Assembly (NCBI RefSeq): GCF_018614035.1
Contig: NZ_JAGGPA010000006.1
Coordinates: 186,001 to 250,000 of the forward strand
Length of the DNA: 64,000 bases
Origin: Streptomyces sp. ISL-96
GTDB taxonomy: Bacteria > Actinomycetota > Actinomycetes > Streptomycetales > Streptomycetaceae
Direction: 5' to 3'
A program made the position numbers and the translations under genes. The notes beneath the pieces were generated by a model. That model did no database searches and was not told where the DNA came from. It saw only the letters and a list, made by a program, of their open reading frames with translations. Shown piece after piece: positions 8,570-16,668 of the stretch. Each line of letters opens with the position of its first letter. Position 1 is the stretch's first letter.

Positions 8570-8827
8570 TCAGCGGGTGGTGGCCTCGCGGTGGAGCCGG
8601 GAGGCGAGGTTGTAGAGACGGCGGCCGACGCGGACGCGCTGTCCGTAGCCCTCACAACGGCGGCAGTCTCGACCGCGCTTGAGTCGACCGCTGAAGCGGG
8701 AGACGCGGACCTTGGCGCCCCAGCCCTTGCACTTGCGGCAGGCGCCGAGGGGGCTCGCCGCGCACAGAGCGGCGTAGCTGAGAGTGATGAGCAGGAGAAC
8801 GGTCACGAGATCGAACCACGTGGGCAT
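8570..8827 (-). CDS. Small membrane protein with CxxC zinc-ribbon pairs
   Basis: An 85-residue protein. It has an N-terminal transmembrane helix (about residues 5-25) and then two zinc-ribbon-like knuckles, CRKCKGWG and CRRCEGYG, resembling a shortened DnaJ-type zinc-binding fold. The ATG at 8827 has a good GAGGGG ribosome site; an upstream start adds 12 residues without support. It is downstream of traB in the same direction. Small proteins of this sort are recurrent in Streptomyces conjugative elements, but their role is not known. It may help the membrane transfer complex. Confidence 0.75.
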   Translation of the reverse strand: MPTWFDLVTVLLLITLSYAALCAASPLGACRKCKGWGAKVRVSRFSGRLKRGRDCRRCEGYGQRVRVGRRLYNLASRLHREATTR

Positions 8828-8969
8828 GGAAACCCCTCTCAGGGCAGGATTCAGGGGTTGCACGACGGGCGGCGCTAGGCACTAGTTCGCAGGTCAACGG
8901 CCCGATCGGCCGCTAGCAGGGGTGCTAGACCTAGCGGGGTGGCCCGCTAGGTCCAGCGGCGTTTCGCGG

Positions 8970-11168
8970 TTATGCCGCGGCGGCTCCGCCCTCACGTTCG
9001 GCGACCGCCTTGAGGAGATCGGCGCGCTTGATGCCGCGCCGGTTCGCGCTCTTGCCGTCCTCGGTCGTGCCCCACACCTGACCGGTGCGGACGCCGCACG
9101 GCTTGAGCGCGAGGGTGAGTTGTTCGGGTGTCCACTCGCCGTACACGCCGGGCCGCAGCTCGGCGAGGGCGGCGACGGCGACCTCGTTCCAGACCTTCTG
9201 GGTGCCGTCCGGGACTGCGGCGAGGAGGTCGGCGAGGAGGTCGTACGAGACGGCCGGATCGGTTTCCGGCTGCTCGCCTGCGGCGTGCCCCGCAAGCCTT
9301 CCGGCGCGCTCGCGGAGCGCCCGGGCTCGAAGGGCGATGGTGTCGGCCAACACAGCGTCGACCAGCGCGGCACGTACGATCCGGGCGTCCGCGCCTTCGC
9401 CGAGGAAGTAGCAGACGCCCTTCTCGGCCCAGGCGAACAGGGTGGCCCGCACCCCGCGCTTGTAGGCGCCGGTGCCGAGGACCATGTCGTTCTCGACCTG
9501 GCCCATGACCTTCAGGCACCAGCGGGCGGAGGCGTTCGCGCTGATGGCCTTCGGGATGCTGTCCTTGTCCGGTCGCTGGGTGGCAAGCAACAGCACGATG
9601 CCCGTGGCAGGCCCGCGCTTGACCAGGTCGACGCAGATCTCCTCGAACTCCGCGCCGTGCTTGTCGTGCTCGAACCACACCTGACATTCGTCCACGCCGA
9701 TCACGATCGGATGGAGCCCGAGCGACCTCTTGGACGCCAGCTCGGTCGTGACCTTGGACTCGGGGCAGATGTCCCGGGGGAGCGACCTGATCACCTTGGC
9801 GCGCCGCCGCATCTCCTCCCGAAGTTCCCGGAGGTCCGCGATGGCGTACTCAATGTCCGCGTCTTCTTCGCCGGCGCGGTGCCGGTACGCGACGCGGTCG
9901 CCGACCGCGTCCAGGTCGCCGGTGCCCTTCAGGTCGTACGTGTGCAGCTCCGCCCGCACATCGAGCGCGGCGATGAGGAGGAGCAGGCGGAGCAGGAAGG
10001 TCTTGCCCATCCGGGGGATGGCACCGATGACGCCGGCGATGAACATCAGCGTGATGTCGATCCATCGCCCGCGCTGGTCGGTTCCCCATCCGACAGGCTG
10101 GAAGAGGTCCACGGTTCCCGACTCGGCGAGCGGCCAGGGGGCGGGTCGAGTCTTCGACAGATCCTCGTCGCCGACCCAGAGGCGAAGATGCCCCGTGTGT
10201 TCGTCCGCCACCGCCTCCGGCCAGACGCAGCCGAGGGGGCGCCGCAGACCCGAGGCCAGCCGCTCGCGGCGGTCGGCGACGTCGGTCACCGTGACGCCGT
10301 ACGGGAGGTCCCCCTCGGCGAGCCAGCCCGGCCCGTCGCGGGTGATGGGGGCGGTGAAGGTGAAGCCCGGGCCAGCCTTGGACTGGTCCTGGTTGATCGC
10401 GTGGATGCCCAGGGATCCCAGCGCCCGGAGGACGATGTCGCTCGTGAGCTTGGTCGCCTTCGGGATCTCCACGGCTCGGTTGATGACCGGAGCGTCGGCC
10501 GACTGTCCCAGTCGCCCCAACGTCATGATGACGACCGAGGTAGCCAGGGTCAGCAGCCAGGCAGGAGCCAGGACGTAGAGCGCCAGGGCGACCGTCGGAC
10601 CGACAATGCCGGCCACGATCGAGACCAGCGTGCGCCAGCGGACCCGGCGGTCCCGCTGTCGGGAGAGCTTGAGGTAGTCGCCGACGTCCTCACGGCTCGC
10701 GGCATCCTGTCGCAGCGGCTCCCCCTCCGCGTCCGACACCCAGCGCATCGACTCGCCGAGGAATCGAGCGGCCCCGCGCGGTGCCTGCACCGTAAGACGG
10801 AGCGCGTACCAGGGAGTTCGTACGGCGTGATAGGAGGCGACGTGCCAGGCGTAGGCCGCTACGCCCCTCCCCGCGGTCTTGAACTCGCCCCACGACCGCG
10901 CCCACGCGGGAATGACCGGACGCCGCTTCGAGCCGCGAACCCTGTCCATGAGGCCGGGGCCCGACGGCCCTCCGGGTCGGTCCACCATGATCGCGTCGGT
11001 CGGGTCGGCCGACTCGTCCGGTCTGGCGGGTGCCGACCCAGTCGGGCGGCTATTGCCCGACTCTTCCTCTGCCGGGGTGGGTGCCGACTCCAAGGGGTCG
11101 GCGTCGATCTCCTTCTCCAGTCGCGCAAACAGTTCGCGCTCGTGAGCGTCGCCGCTCTCGTGGTTCAC
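8970..11168 (-). CDS. traB: TraB-like FtsK/SpoIIIE DNA translocase
   Basis: A 732-residue conjugal DNA pump. In actinomycetes a single FtsK-like hexamer moves double-stranded DNA from donor to recipient mycelium. The N-terminal 170 residues are charged and variable. Two membrane segments fall at about 181-200 and 202-218. The motor domain has Walker A GAIPRMGKTFLL near residue 385 and Walker B PIVIGVDECQVWF near 493, followed by the LATQRPDKDSIP segment characteristic of FtsK/TraB. The C-terminus (YGEWTPEQLTLALKPCGV and after) looks like a winged-helix module that reads clt/TRS repeats in relatives. It is transcribed leftwards from the operator region at 13187-13281. Confidence 0.93.
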   Translation of the reverse strand: MNHESGDAHERELFARLEKEIDADPLESAPTPAEEESGNSRPTGSAPARPDESADPTDAIMVDRPGGPSGPGLMDRVRGSKRRPVIPAWARSWGEFKTAGRGVAAYAWHVASYHAVRTPWYALRLTVQAPRGAARFLGESMRWVSDAEGEPLRQDAASREDVGDYLKLSRQRDRRVRWRTLVSIVAGIVGPTVALALYVLAPAWLLTLATSVVIMTLGRLGQSADAPVINRAVEIPKATKLTSDIVLRALGSLGIHAINQDQSKAGPGFTFTAPITRDGPGWLAEGDLPYGVTVTDVADRRERLASGLRRPLGCVWPEAVADEHTGHLRLWVGDEDLSKTRPAPWPLAESGTVDLFQPVGWGTDQRGRWIDITLMFIAGVIGAIPRMGKTFLLRLLLLIAALDVRAELHTYDLKGTGDLDAVGDRVAYRHRAGEEDADIEYAIADLRELREEMRRRAKVIRSLPRDICPESKVTTELASKRSLGLHPIVIGVDECQVWFEHDKHGAEFEEICVDLVKRGPATGIVLLLATQRPDKDSIPKAISANASARWCLKVMGQVENDMVLGTGAYKRGVRATLFAWAEKGVCYFLGEGADARIVRAALVDAVLADTIALRARALRERAGRLAGHAAGEQPETDPAVSYDLLADLLAAVPDGTQKVWNEVAVAALAELRPGVYGEWTPEQLTLALKPCGVRTGQVWGTTEDGKSANRRGIKRADLLKAVAEREGGAAAA

Positions 11169-11269
11169 TGACGGTCCTTCCGGTTGGTCGGGAGGGTGAA
11201 GCCGGGCCCGGCCCTACCCGCCAAAGCAGCGGCCGGGCCCAGCAAGAGAGGTGGTTCAGTCCGCCGACT

Positions 11270-12217
11270 TCAGACACCGGCGGGATCAGGCAGCATCTGT
11301 GCCTCGCGATCGGCTTTGAGGACGTCCCGCAGTTGGCGGGAGCGGTCCTGGCTACAGCCCACGGCCTTGCGGATGCGCTCGGCGTCCAGATGCTCGTACG
11401 CCCAATCGGCCGTCACGTCACGGGCCTTGGTAAGCGCTTCGTCCCAGCTCAATCGGGGAGCGCTCTTGTCCCGCGCAGTCCGGCGCCGAGTCCGCGGCTT
11501 CGGACTCTCGGGGCCAGCCTCTTCGTTGTCCCTGTCCTCGTCGGTCGGCGGGTCGACCTCGGGGTCGAGTTCGCCCATCCTGAGCAGGACGAGGTCACGG
11601 CGGGGCGCCTTCCAGCGCCACCAGCGCCCGAACCGCTCACGCAGCTCAGCGCGTGCCAGCAGACGCCGCTTCTCCTCCCGCAGAGCCTCCCGGTAGTCAG
11701 TCAGCTCCCAGAGCACCATGCGGCGCCAGAGGGCGAGCGTCGCTCGGGGCGCGAAGAGCCAGCGGGAACGGCGGATGCGTTCCATCCGTCGGCCGGTGAC
11801 CGCGCCGATCCTCACCGCGTATCCACGGGCCACGATCTCGCTGAGAACGACCCACAACAGCGGCATGGTCCCGTGGGCGATCCGGGCCGAAGTGGAGGCG
11901 CCGGCCGCGATGTTCAGCCAGCAGGTGACCAGCGTCAGCGCCCACGGCACGACCCGCACCCAGGCCATCGGCATGCCGAGCCTGATCAGCAGGAGGTTGG
12001 CCGCGGTGAAGACGGGGATGGCGAAGTCGATGCCGATCGGCAGCATCCAGGGCTCCGCGAATCCCCATCGTTCTGCCGCCGCCGAGACGGAGCTGAACGA
12101 GGAGGCCAGTCCGAGGCCGCCGACTGCGACGCCGGCCGGAGCGACCGTGCCGAGAAGGACCCTCTCGCTCCTGGTGAGCGGGGGCGGTGTCGCGGTGAGC
12201 GGGTTCAACGCGTTCAC
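11270..12217 (-). CDS. SpdB-like DUF2637 membrane protein
   Basis: A 315-residue protein of the DUF2637 kind common in Streptomyces plasmids and AICEs, where Spd (spread) proteins move the element between compartments of the recipient mycelium. It has about four hydrophobic segments in the first 140 residues (LLGTVAPAGVAVGGLGLAS, the PIGIDFAIPVFTAANLLLI segment and others). A basic and acidic linker follows, then a C-terminal helical region (DEALTKARDVTADWAYEHL) likely to bind DNA or a partner. The start is GTG 12217, which overlaps the upstream stop as GTGA, giving translational coupling. An upstream start at 12235 is possible but less likely. Confidence 0.82.
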   Translation of the reverse strand: MNALNPLTATPPPLTRSERVLLGTVAPAGVAVGGLGLASSFSSVSAAAERWGFAEPWMLPIGIDFAIPVFTAANLLLIRLGMPMAWVRVVPWALTLVTCWLNIAAGASTSARIAHGTMPLLWVVLSEIVARGYAVRIGAVTGRRMERIRRSRWLFAPRATLALWRRMVLWELTDYREALREEKRRLLARAELRERFGRWWRWKAPRRDLVLLRMGELDPEVDPPTDEDRDNEEAGPESPKPRTRRRTARDKSAPRLSWDEALTKARDVTADWAYEHLDAERIRKAVGCSQDRSRQLRDVLKADREAQMLPDPAGV

Positions 12218-12528
12218 GCGGCCTTCCTCGACCACGGCGCCCGCGCCGTCACGGCTCGGTTCTTCAGCGGCACCGCACGCATCAGCTGCTCGGCGTAGAG
12301 CGCGTTGAGCATCGCGACCTCGTCGGCCTCGCTCAGCTCCCGCAGCTCCTCCAGTACGTCACCGGCGGCCGCGAGCCGTACCGCGCGCTGCTCGTCGGTC
12401 TCACCCGGTACGCCGAGGAAGAGCTGGCGGAAATCCTCGGGCATCGGGACGTCGAACTCGAACCCGTAGGCCAGTTCGGTGAATTCAGTGGCGTTCGCGG
12501 CCTCCTGGCCGCCAACGTACGTACGCAT
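12214..12528 (-). CDS. Hypothetical acidic protein in the tra operon
   Basis: A 104-residue soluble protein with no recognised domain. The middle is acidic and helical (EELRELSEADEVAMLNALYA) and the C-terminus is basic. The ATG 12528 has a clear AGGAGAG ribosome site. The stop overlaps the SpdB-like start by four bases, so the two are coupled. Its position suggests a transfer or spread accessory role; no function is claimed. Confidence 0.75.
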   Translation of the reverse strand: MRTYVGGQEAANATEFTELAYGFEFDVPMPEDFRQLFLGVPGETDEQRAVRLAAAGDVLEELRELSEADEVAMLNALYAEQLMRAVPLKNRAVTARAPWSRKAA

Positions 12529-12628
12529 CGGTCTCTCCTGGGTCCTGGATGGGATGGGAGAGCCGAACGACGGTGGGCATCGTTGGCCCGTCGACCACCG
12601 CCGCCGGCTGGGATGTGCGAGGAGGCCG

Positions 12629-12961
12629 TCAGACGCGGAAGCGCCGCGGACCGGTCAGGCGCAGCCACGACTGGAAGGTGAGCTTGACCGCCGTGTAGGA
12701 GCCGAGGCCCGTCAGGAAGGCCAGCGGCCATTCGACGCCCGATTCATGAGCGGACTGCCAGCCGGTAGCGGCGGCGGCAACGGCCACGAGAAGGGCGATC
12801 ACGAGCCTGACCGTCCGCGCGGTGGTCGGCGGCCGGCTGTAGCGGGCCACGAGGTCCAGGTCGTAGGGCGCGGTGAGCCGCACCCCTCCGCCCGAGAGCT
12901 GGAGAGCGACGAGGTTGCCCTCCGCGTTGGTGGCGAGTCCGGCCACGGTGGCAAGAGCCAT
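12629..12961 (-). CDS. Small membrane protein, first gene of the tra block
   Basis: A 110-residue protein. The N-terminal ~45 residues are soluble and beta-rich (VAGLATNAEGNLVALQL). Two membrane segments follow (LVIALLVAVAAAATGW and PLAFLTGLGSYTAVKLTF) and a basic tail. It is the first gene transcribed leftwards after the operator region. Its translation start ATG 12961 has a modest GAGG site. It resembles Spd-type small membrane proteins in size and position, but I do not recognise a named family. Confidence 0.7.
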   Translation of the reverse strand: MALATVAGLATNAEGNLVALQLSGGGVRLTAPYDLDLVARYSRPPTTARTVRLVIALLVAVAAAATGWQSAHESGVEWPLAFLTGLGSYTAVKLTFQSWLRLTGPRRFRV

Positions 12962-13186
12962 GTCGCCTCGGTCCCGGACGACATCGCCTATGGCGAGCTG
13001 GCATGGGTCCCCCTTCGGGAACAGAGAGAACCCGGAGGCGGAAACCCCGCCCCCGGGGTAGAGCGGGCGCCGTCGGAGCGACGGCGCCGAAGATCAAATG
13101 CGCTGTTCTTTCAGGCACGCTGTGGAGTTCTCAAGGGACGAATGCGGCCTTCGTACTCACCCCCGCGGGCTTTCCTCCGGGCATCT

Positions 13187-13281
13187 CAACTCCTAAAGAG
13201 GTCAAGTCCTCAAGACCTCTTTAGGAGTTGATGAGGACTATGACGTAGACCTCCTCCACTCGTCAAGACCTCTTTAGGAGT
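13187..13281. promoter_or_regulatory. Paired palindromic operators in the tra/GntR divergent promoter
   Basis: The arms CAACTCCTAAAGAGGTC (13187-13203) and GACCTCTTTAGGAGTTG (13214-13230) form a perfect 17-bp inverted repeat around 10 nt. A third copy of the right arm, GACCTCTTTAGGAGT, is at 13267-13281, close to the GntR start. The cluster lies between the leftward tra block and the rightward gntR gene. That is where KorSA/TraR-type GntR repressors of Streptomyces elements bind to control both transfer genes and themselves. The repressor-operator match is inferred. The stretch 12962-13186 shows no gene. Confidence 0.8.
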
Positions 13282-13323
13282 CGTATGCTGGCGTCGTCCC
13301 TCGACTGGAACGGTGAGCACCAC

Positions 13324-14112
13324 ATGGCCAAGGCGTACGAACAGATCGCCGACAAGCTGCGAGAGGCCATCCGTGCAGGTCAGCTCGCACCGGGCGCCCG
13401 ACTTCCCGCCGAGACGGACCTCGTCACGCACCACCGGCGGAGCCTGCCGACGGTCCGGGAAGCCCTCCGCCTCCTTCAGGACGAGGGCTTGATCGAAAAG
13501 CAGCACGGCCGCGGCAACTTCGTCCGCCGGCCCCGCACCCCCGTACTCCGCACGAACATGCGGCACCAGTGGGAGAAGAACCGCGCGCGGGATCCCGAGC
13601 AGAAGCGCTCGCAGACGGGCGCTACGGAGCACGACACCGGCCTACAGGTGAACGACCTCGTCTTCCACGCCCACTACGGCGAGGCCAAGGCGGACAAGTC
13701 CCTGGCCGAAGACTTCGGTATCCCCGAGGGCGCGGCCCTGATTGAGCGGATCTACCGGACGTGGTACGCGGCGGAAACCGCTCCCTTCGCCCTCGTGAGT
13801 TCCTATCTGATCCGCGACATGGTCGCCGAGAACCCTGACCTCCTGGACGAGACCAAGGAGCCGTGGCCCGGCGGCACGCAAAACCAGCTCCTGACGCTCG
13901 GCATCGAGCTGGACCGCATCGAGGAGCGCATCAACGCTCGCCCGCCAACTCCGGAAGAGGCCGAGGAGCTGGAGCTACCGCCGGGGACGTCGGTCATCCT
14001 CCTTCGCAAGATCTCGTACGACACCCAAAACCGCGCCGTGGAGATCTCCGACGTCACGCTGCCAGGCGACCGCACGGAAATGCTCTTCACCACTCCCCTG
14101 GAAAGGTGGTGA
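13324..14112 (+). CDS. GntR-family (UTRA) transcriptional repressor, likely controlling transfer
   Basis: A 262-residue regulator. The N-terminal winged HTH has the typical LPAETDL, LPTVREALRLLQDEGLI and HGRGNFV blocks (about residues 18-70). A UTRA effector-binding domain forms the C-terminal two thirds (LIERIYRTWY, LLRKISYDTQNRAVEISDV). It probably represses the tra genes by binding the palindromes just upstream and may autoregulate. The ATG 13324 was chosen for its GGTGAG ribosome site; an ATG at 13285 would add 13 residues and sits almost on the third operator. The next gene overlaps its stop by four bases. Confidence 0.88.
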   Translation: MAKAYEQIADKLREAIRAGQLAPGARLPAETDLVTHHRRSLPTVREALRLLQDEGLIEKQHGRGNFVRRPRTPVLRTNMRHQWEKNRARDPEQKRSQTGATEHDTGLQVNDLVFHAHYGEAKADKSLAEDFGIPEGAALIERIYRTWYAAETAPFALVSSYLIRDMVAENPDLLDETKEPWPGGTQNQLLTLGIELDRIEERINARPPTPEEAEELELPPGTSVILLRKISYDTQNRAVEISDVTLPGDRTEMLFTTPLERW

Positions 14113-14879
14113 GTGCTGCCGTGAGCCGGCGCATCATCATCGTCACCGCTGTTCACGCCCCGTCCGCCCACTTCTTGCCGGACGCGTACAAGTCGATCTG
14201 CGAGCAGGAACTCCCCGACGGCTGGGAGTGGCACTGGCTGATCCAGGAGGACGGCAAGACCGACCAGGTCGCGCCGTACGTTCCCGGGGACGAGCGCGTG
14301 AGCTTCCGTCAGGGTCGGCCGGGCGGACCGAGCGTCGCCCGCATGATGGCCATGGCCCACGCGGACGGCGAGTACGTCAAGGTCCTGGACGCCGATGACC
14401 AGTTGGCGCCCGGCGCCTTGGCGCGAGACCTGGCCGTACTCGAAGGCGACCCCACGATCGGTTGGGCGACGTCCCGCGTGCTCGACTTCTTGCCGGACGG
14501 CTCGACCGCCGGGTTCCCGGGCGACCCGGAGGCCGGCCCGATCGAGCGGGGCGAAGTCCTGGAGTACTGGAAGGCGAACGGTTTCCGCGCGCAGGTCCAC
14601 CCAGCGACGCTCTTCATGCGCCGGGACCTGCTCCTCGCTCTAGGCGGCTGGATGGCCCTGCCGGCCTCCGAGGACACCGGGCTGCTGATGGCGCTGAACG
14701 CCACAAGCCGCGGCTGGTTCTCGCCGGAGGTCGGCCTCCTCTACCGCAAGTGGCCTGGACAGGCGACCAATCAGCCGTCCCACACAGAAGCGACCGAGCG
14801 GGACGCCCGCATGGCAGTCGTCCAGGCGCGGGCGGAGAAGCTGGCGGAGTTCGGTTGGCGCTACCCGCCTAACGACTGA
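14109..14879 (+). CDS. Family 2-type glycosyltransferase, coupled to the GntR gene
   Basis: A 256-residue GT-A fold glycosyltransferase that would move a sugar from a nucleotide donor to an unknown acceptor. It starts with the beta strand RRIIIVTAVHAP. QEDGKTDQV follows, and the DxD-like metal and nucleotide site DADDQLAPGALARDL is at about residue 94. A later acceptor-side segment contains ASEDTGLLMALN. No membrane helix is seen. Its GTG start at 14109 overlaps the GntR stop (GTGA), so it depends on translation of the repressor gene. A GTG at 14121 is an alternative. The gene for the next GntR regulator ends inside its last 11 bases on the other strand. Confidence 0.82.
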   Translation: MSAAVSRRIIIVTAVHAPSAHFLPDAYKSICEQELPDGWEWHWLIQEDGKTDQVAPYVPGDERVSFRQGRPGGPSVARMMAMAHADGEYVKVLDADDQLAPGALARDLAVLEGDPTIGWATSRVLDFLPDGSTAGFPGDPEAGPIERGEVLEYWKANGFRAQVHPATLFMRRDLLLALGGWMALPASEDTGLLMALNATSRGWFSPEVGLLYRKWPGQATNQPSHTEATERDARMAVVQARAEKLAEFGWRYPPND

Positions 14880-15624
14880 CCGGAACCTCGTAGACGATTT
14901 CGCAGAGGGCGGCCGGCACGACGATGTCCGCCGTTTCGACCGGGCGCCCTTCGCTGCTGTAGTAGGTCCGCTCGATACGTGTGACGAGCGCGCCCCGCTG
15001 AACGCCGAGGAGGGCTGCCTCCTCGGCGTCCGCGTGTCCGGGCTCCGGCCGTTCCTCTGCACGACTAATGGTGATGCCGATTTCGGCCATGCGGCGCACC
15101 ACGCCCATCCCGGCGTACGGCCCGCCCTCAGGCAGGACTGCAAGCGTGCCGGACGTGATGCTGTACGGCTCCCAGCTTGTCGATACCAGCACTGGCTTGC
15201 CGTCGGCCAAGTACTCGTACGAGGTGCGCACGCAGTAGTCGGCCTCGGGGATATCGAGACGCGCGGCAATTTGCGGCGGAGCCGGCACCATCGCCTCGCT
15301 TCGGCTCTCCCAGGTACCCCTCTTGCCGAGCGCCGCCATCTCGGCGCGAAACAGTGAGCCATCGGTGTGCTCACCGTGTGGTGTGCGGACCATGCGCAGC
15401 CTCGTCCGTGGCTCCGAGACGTAGGTTCCCGACCCTGCTCGTCCCTCCAGGACGCCCTGTGAGATGAGCAATTCCTGAGCGCGACGGATAACCGCCTCAC
15501 CAACCCCACACTCGTGCGCCAGCTGCGCGCGGGAGGGCAGCCGGTCTCCCGGTGTCCATTCCTGATCCGAGATGCGCTGTCGTAGCAGGTCGGCGATGTG
15601 GAGGTAAGGCGGCTGCTCACGCAT
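14869..15624 (-). CDS. GntR-family (UTRA) regulator
   Basis: A 251-residue regulator. It has an N-terminal winged HTH (LPSRAQLAHECGVGEAVIRRA, then RAGSGTYV at ~62-70) and a UTRA domain (YCVRTSYEYLADGKPVLV, LVTRIERTYYSSEGRPVE). It is transcribed away from the small-gene operon starting at 15662, and the shared intergenic region carries a TCTAGAC half-site (about 15634-15640). The TAGACGTCTA palindrome upstream of 22319 is related, so both may belong to this regulon. The ligand is unknown. It is the second of three GntR proteins on the element. Confidence 0.87.
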   Translation of the reverse strand: MREQPPYLHIADLLRQRISDQEWTPGDRLPSRAQLAHECGVGEAVIRRAQELLISQGVLEGRAGSGTYVSEPRTRLRMVRTPHGEHTDGSLFRAEMAALGKRGTWESRSEAMVPAPPQIAARLDIPEADYCVRTSYEYLADGKPVLVSTSWEPYSITSGTLAVLPEGGPYAGMGVVRRMAEIGITISRAEERPEPGHADAEEAALLGVQRGALVTRIERTYYSSEGRPVETADIVVPAALCEIVYEVPVSR

Positions 15625-15661
15625 ATGGAAAATCTAGACCCCGCAGCCGAGGGACGGCCAT

Positions 15662-15943
15662 GTGTTCTCCCCCGAAGGTCGTGTCGACCGCATGGCCGCA
15701 CGCCTCTCCGCCTCGGGGCTCACACCGATCGTGACGCACCACGACGACTGCATCCGCATCGAGGCGTACGCACCTCAATCCATCTCCCCCGAGCTATGGC
15801 GAGAGCTCTTGGCGGCACTGGCGACAGCCGACTGTTTCGGGCTCGTCGACAGCAGCGCGGACGGCCGCACCTTATGGGCCGGAGTCAACAAGAAAACCCC
15901 CGCAGCGGTGCACGCCGCCCGGGGGCACGGCCATCAGCCATAA
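15662..15943 (+). CDS. Hypothetical protein, first of a small-gene operon
   Basis: A 93-residue soluble protein. It has alternating amphipathic beta/alpha segments (ARLSASGLTPIVTHHDDCIRI, SPELWRELLAALATAD) and a Trp-containing end (RTLWAGVNKKTP). The GTG 15662 has a GAGGGA ribosome site upstream. It is followed after 13 nt by the next gene, with a clear AAGGAG site. No domain is recognised. Genes like this occur downstream of GntR regulators on Streptomyces elements. Confidence 0.65.
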   Translation: MFSPEGRVDRMAARLSASGLTPIVTHHDDCIRIEAYAPQSISPELWRELLAALATADCFGLVDSSADGRTLWAGVNKKTPAAVHAARGHGHQP

Positions 15944-15956
15944 GGAGCTGACCAGC

Positions 15957-16244
15957 ATGTTCAACCGTAGCCGTCGTGCCGTCTCGCGCACCAGTGAGCG
16001 GTACCTCCCGAAGGGCCGGCACCGCCGCCCCTTAACGCCCGTCCGACCGACGGTCGTTCACCTCGGACGCGCCGACTGGCCGACGACACTCAGGGGACAG
16101 CGCACGGACGTCCTTGTGGGCGAGGAGACTGCGCTCGTCCGCCCTTACGTGCTGGCCTGCGAGGAGCGTGCGCGGCGGCGCTCGGCGGCCGTGTCTCACG
16201 AACTCCTCACCCACACCTGGTTCGTACCGGTGGAGGCCTTCTGA
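15957..16244 (+). CDS. Hypothetical basic protein
   Basis: A 95-residue protein with a strongly basic N-terminal third (NRSRRAVSRTSERYLPKGRH), suggesting nucleic-acid or membrane-surface contact, and a more neutral C-terminus ending TWFVPVEAF. It has a good AAGGAG ribosome site eight bases before the ATG. Its stop and the next start share one base (TGATG). No known family is recognised. Confidence 0.7.
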   Translation: MFNRSRRAVSRTSERYLPKGRHRRPLTPVRPTVVHLGRADWPTTLRGQRTDVLVGEETALVRPYVLACEERARRRSAAVSHELLTHTWFVPVEAF

Positions 16245-16447
16245 TGCCTCGCCGTCAACAGCCCCGCGTCATCCACGAGCGGGCCGTCCCCTTCAGGTCG
16301 AGCTCGTGTCGAATCGGCACGCATCGCGAGTGCGTGCAGTCGACCCCGACCGATTCACCGGTCGGTGTCCCGGTGGTCTACGAGGCGTGTGACTGCCCGT
16401 GCCACACGATGCCTGACCACGTCTCGCCGAGGGAGGTGTCCCTGTGA
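16244..16447 (+). CDS. Hypothetical small Cys-rich protein
   Basis: A 67-residue protein. It has a cluster of cysteines and histidines (CRIGTHRECVQS, then ACDCPCHTMPDH) that could hold a metal ion. It is embedded in the operon with overlaps at both ends (TGATG before, GTGA after), which supports it as a real gene although it is too short to assign. Confidence 0.62.
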   Translation: MPRRQQPRVIHERAVPFRSSSCRIGTHRECVQSTPTDSPVGVPVVYEACDCPCHTMPDHVSPREVSL

Positions 16448-16668
16448 GTGTCTGGCAGCCGAGTGGAGCGATGGCCTCCACCGTCGAAATCCGTTCGATC
16501 AGCGTGATGCGTGACGACGTCATCCAGATAGGCGGCCAGCCGTGCCGTGTGGCCGATCTCATCCAACTGCCCGGCGGGGCAAAGCGTCTTCGCTTCGAAT
16601 CGGGCGAACTGCTGACCATCCATCCCGGAACCCGGCTCATCGTCGTACGAATGCTGAGGAAGTGGTGA
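16444..16668 (+). CDS. Hypothetical small beta-rich protein
   Basis: A 74-residue protein of predicted small beta-barrel character (VEIRSISVMRDDVIQIGG, RVADLIQLPGGAKRLRF, RLIVVRMLRKW). The GTG 16444 overlaps the preceding stop and its own stop overlaps the next GTG, so it is translationally coupled on both sides. The gene is plausible from coupling alone; function unknown. Confidence 0.65.
   Translation: MSVWQPSGAMASTVEIRSISVMRDDVIQIGGQPCRVADLIQLPGGAKRLRFESGELLTIHPGTRLIVVRMLRKW

Noticed and set aside
8922..11171. 749-codon open frame on the plus strand
   Set aside because: It mirrors traB on the other strand, which has Walker motifs; the translation is composed of typical shadow-frame residues.
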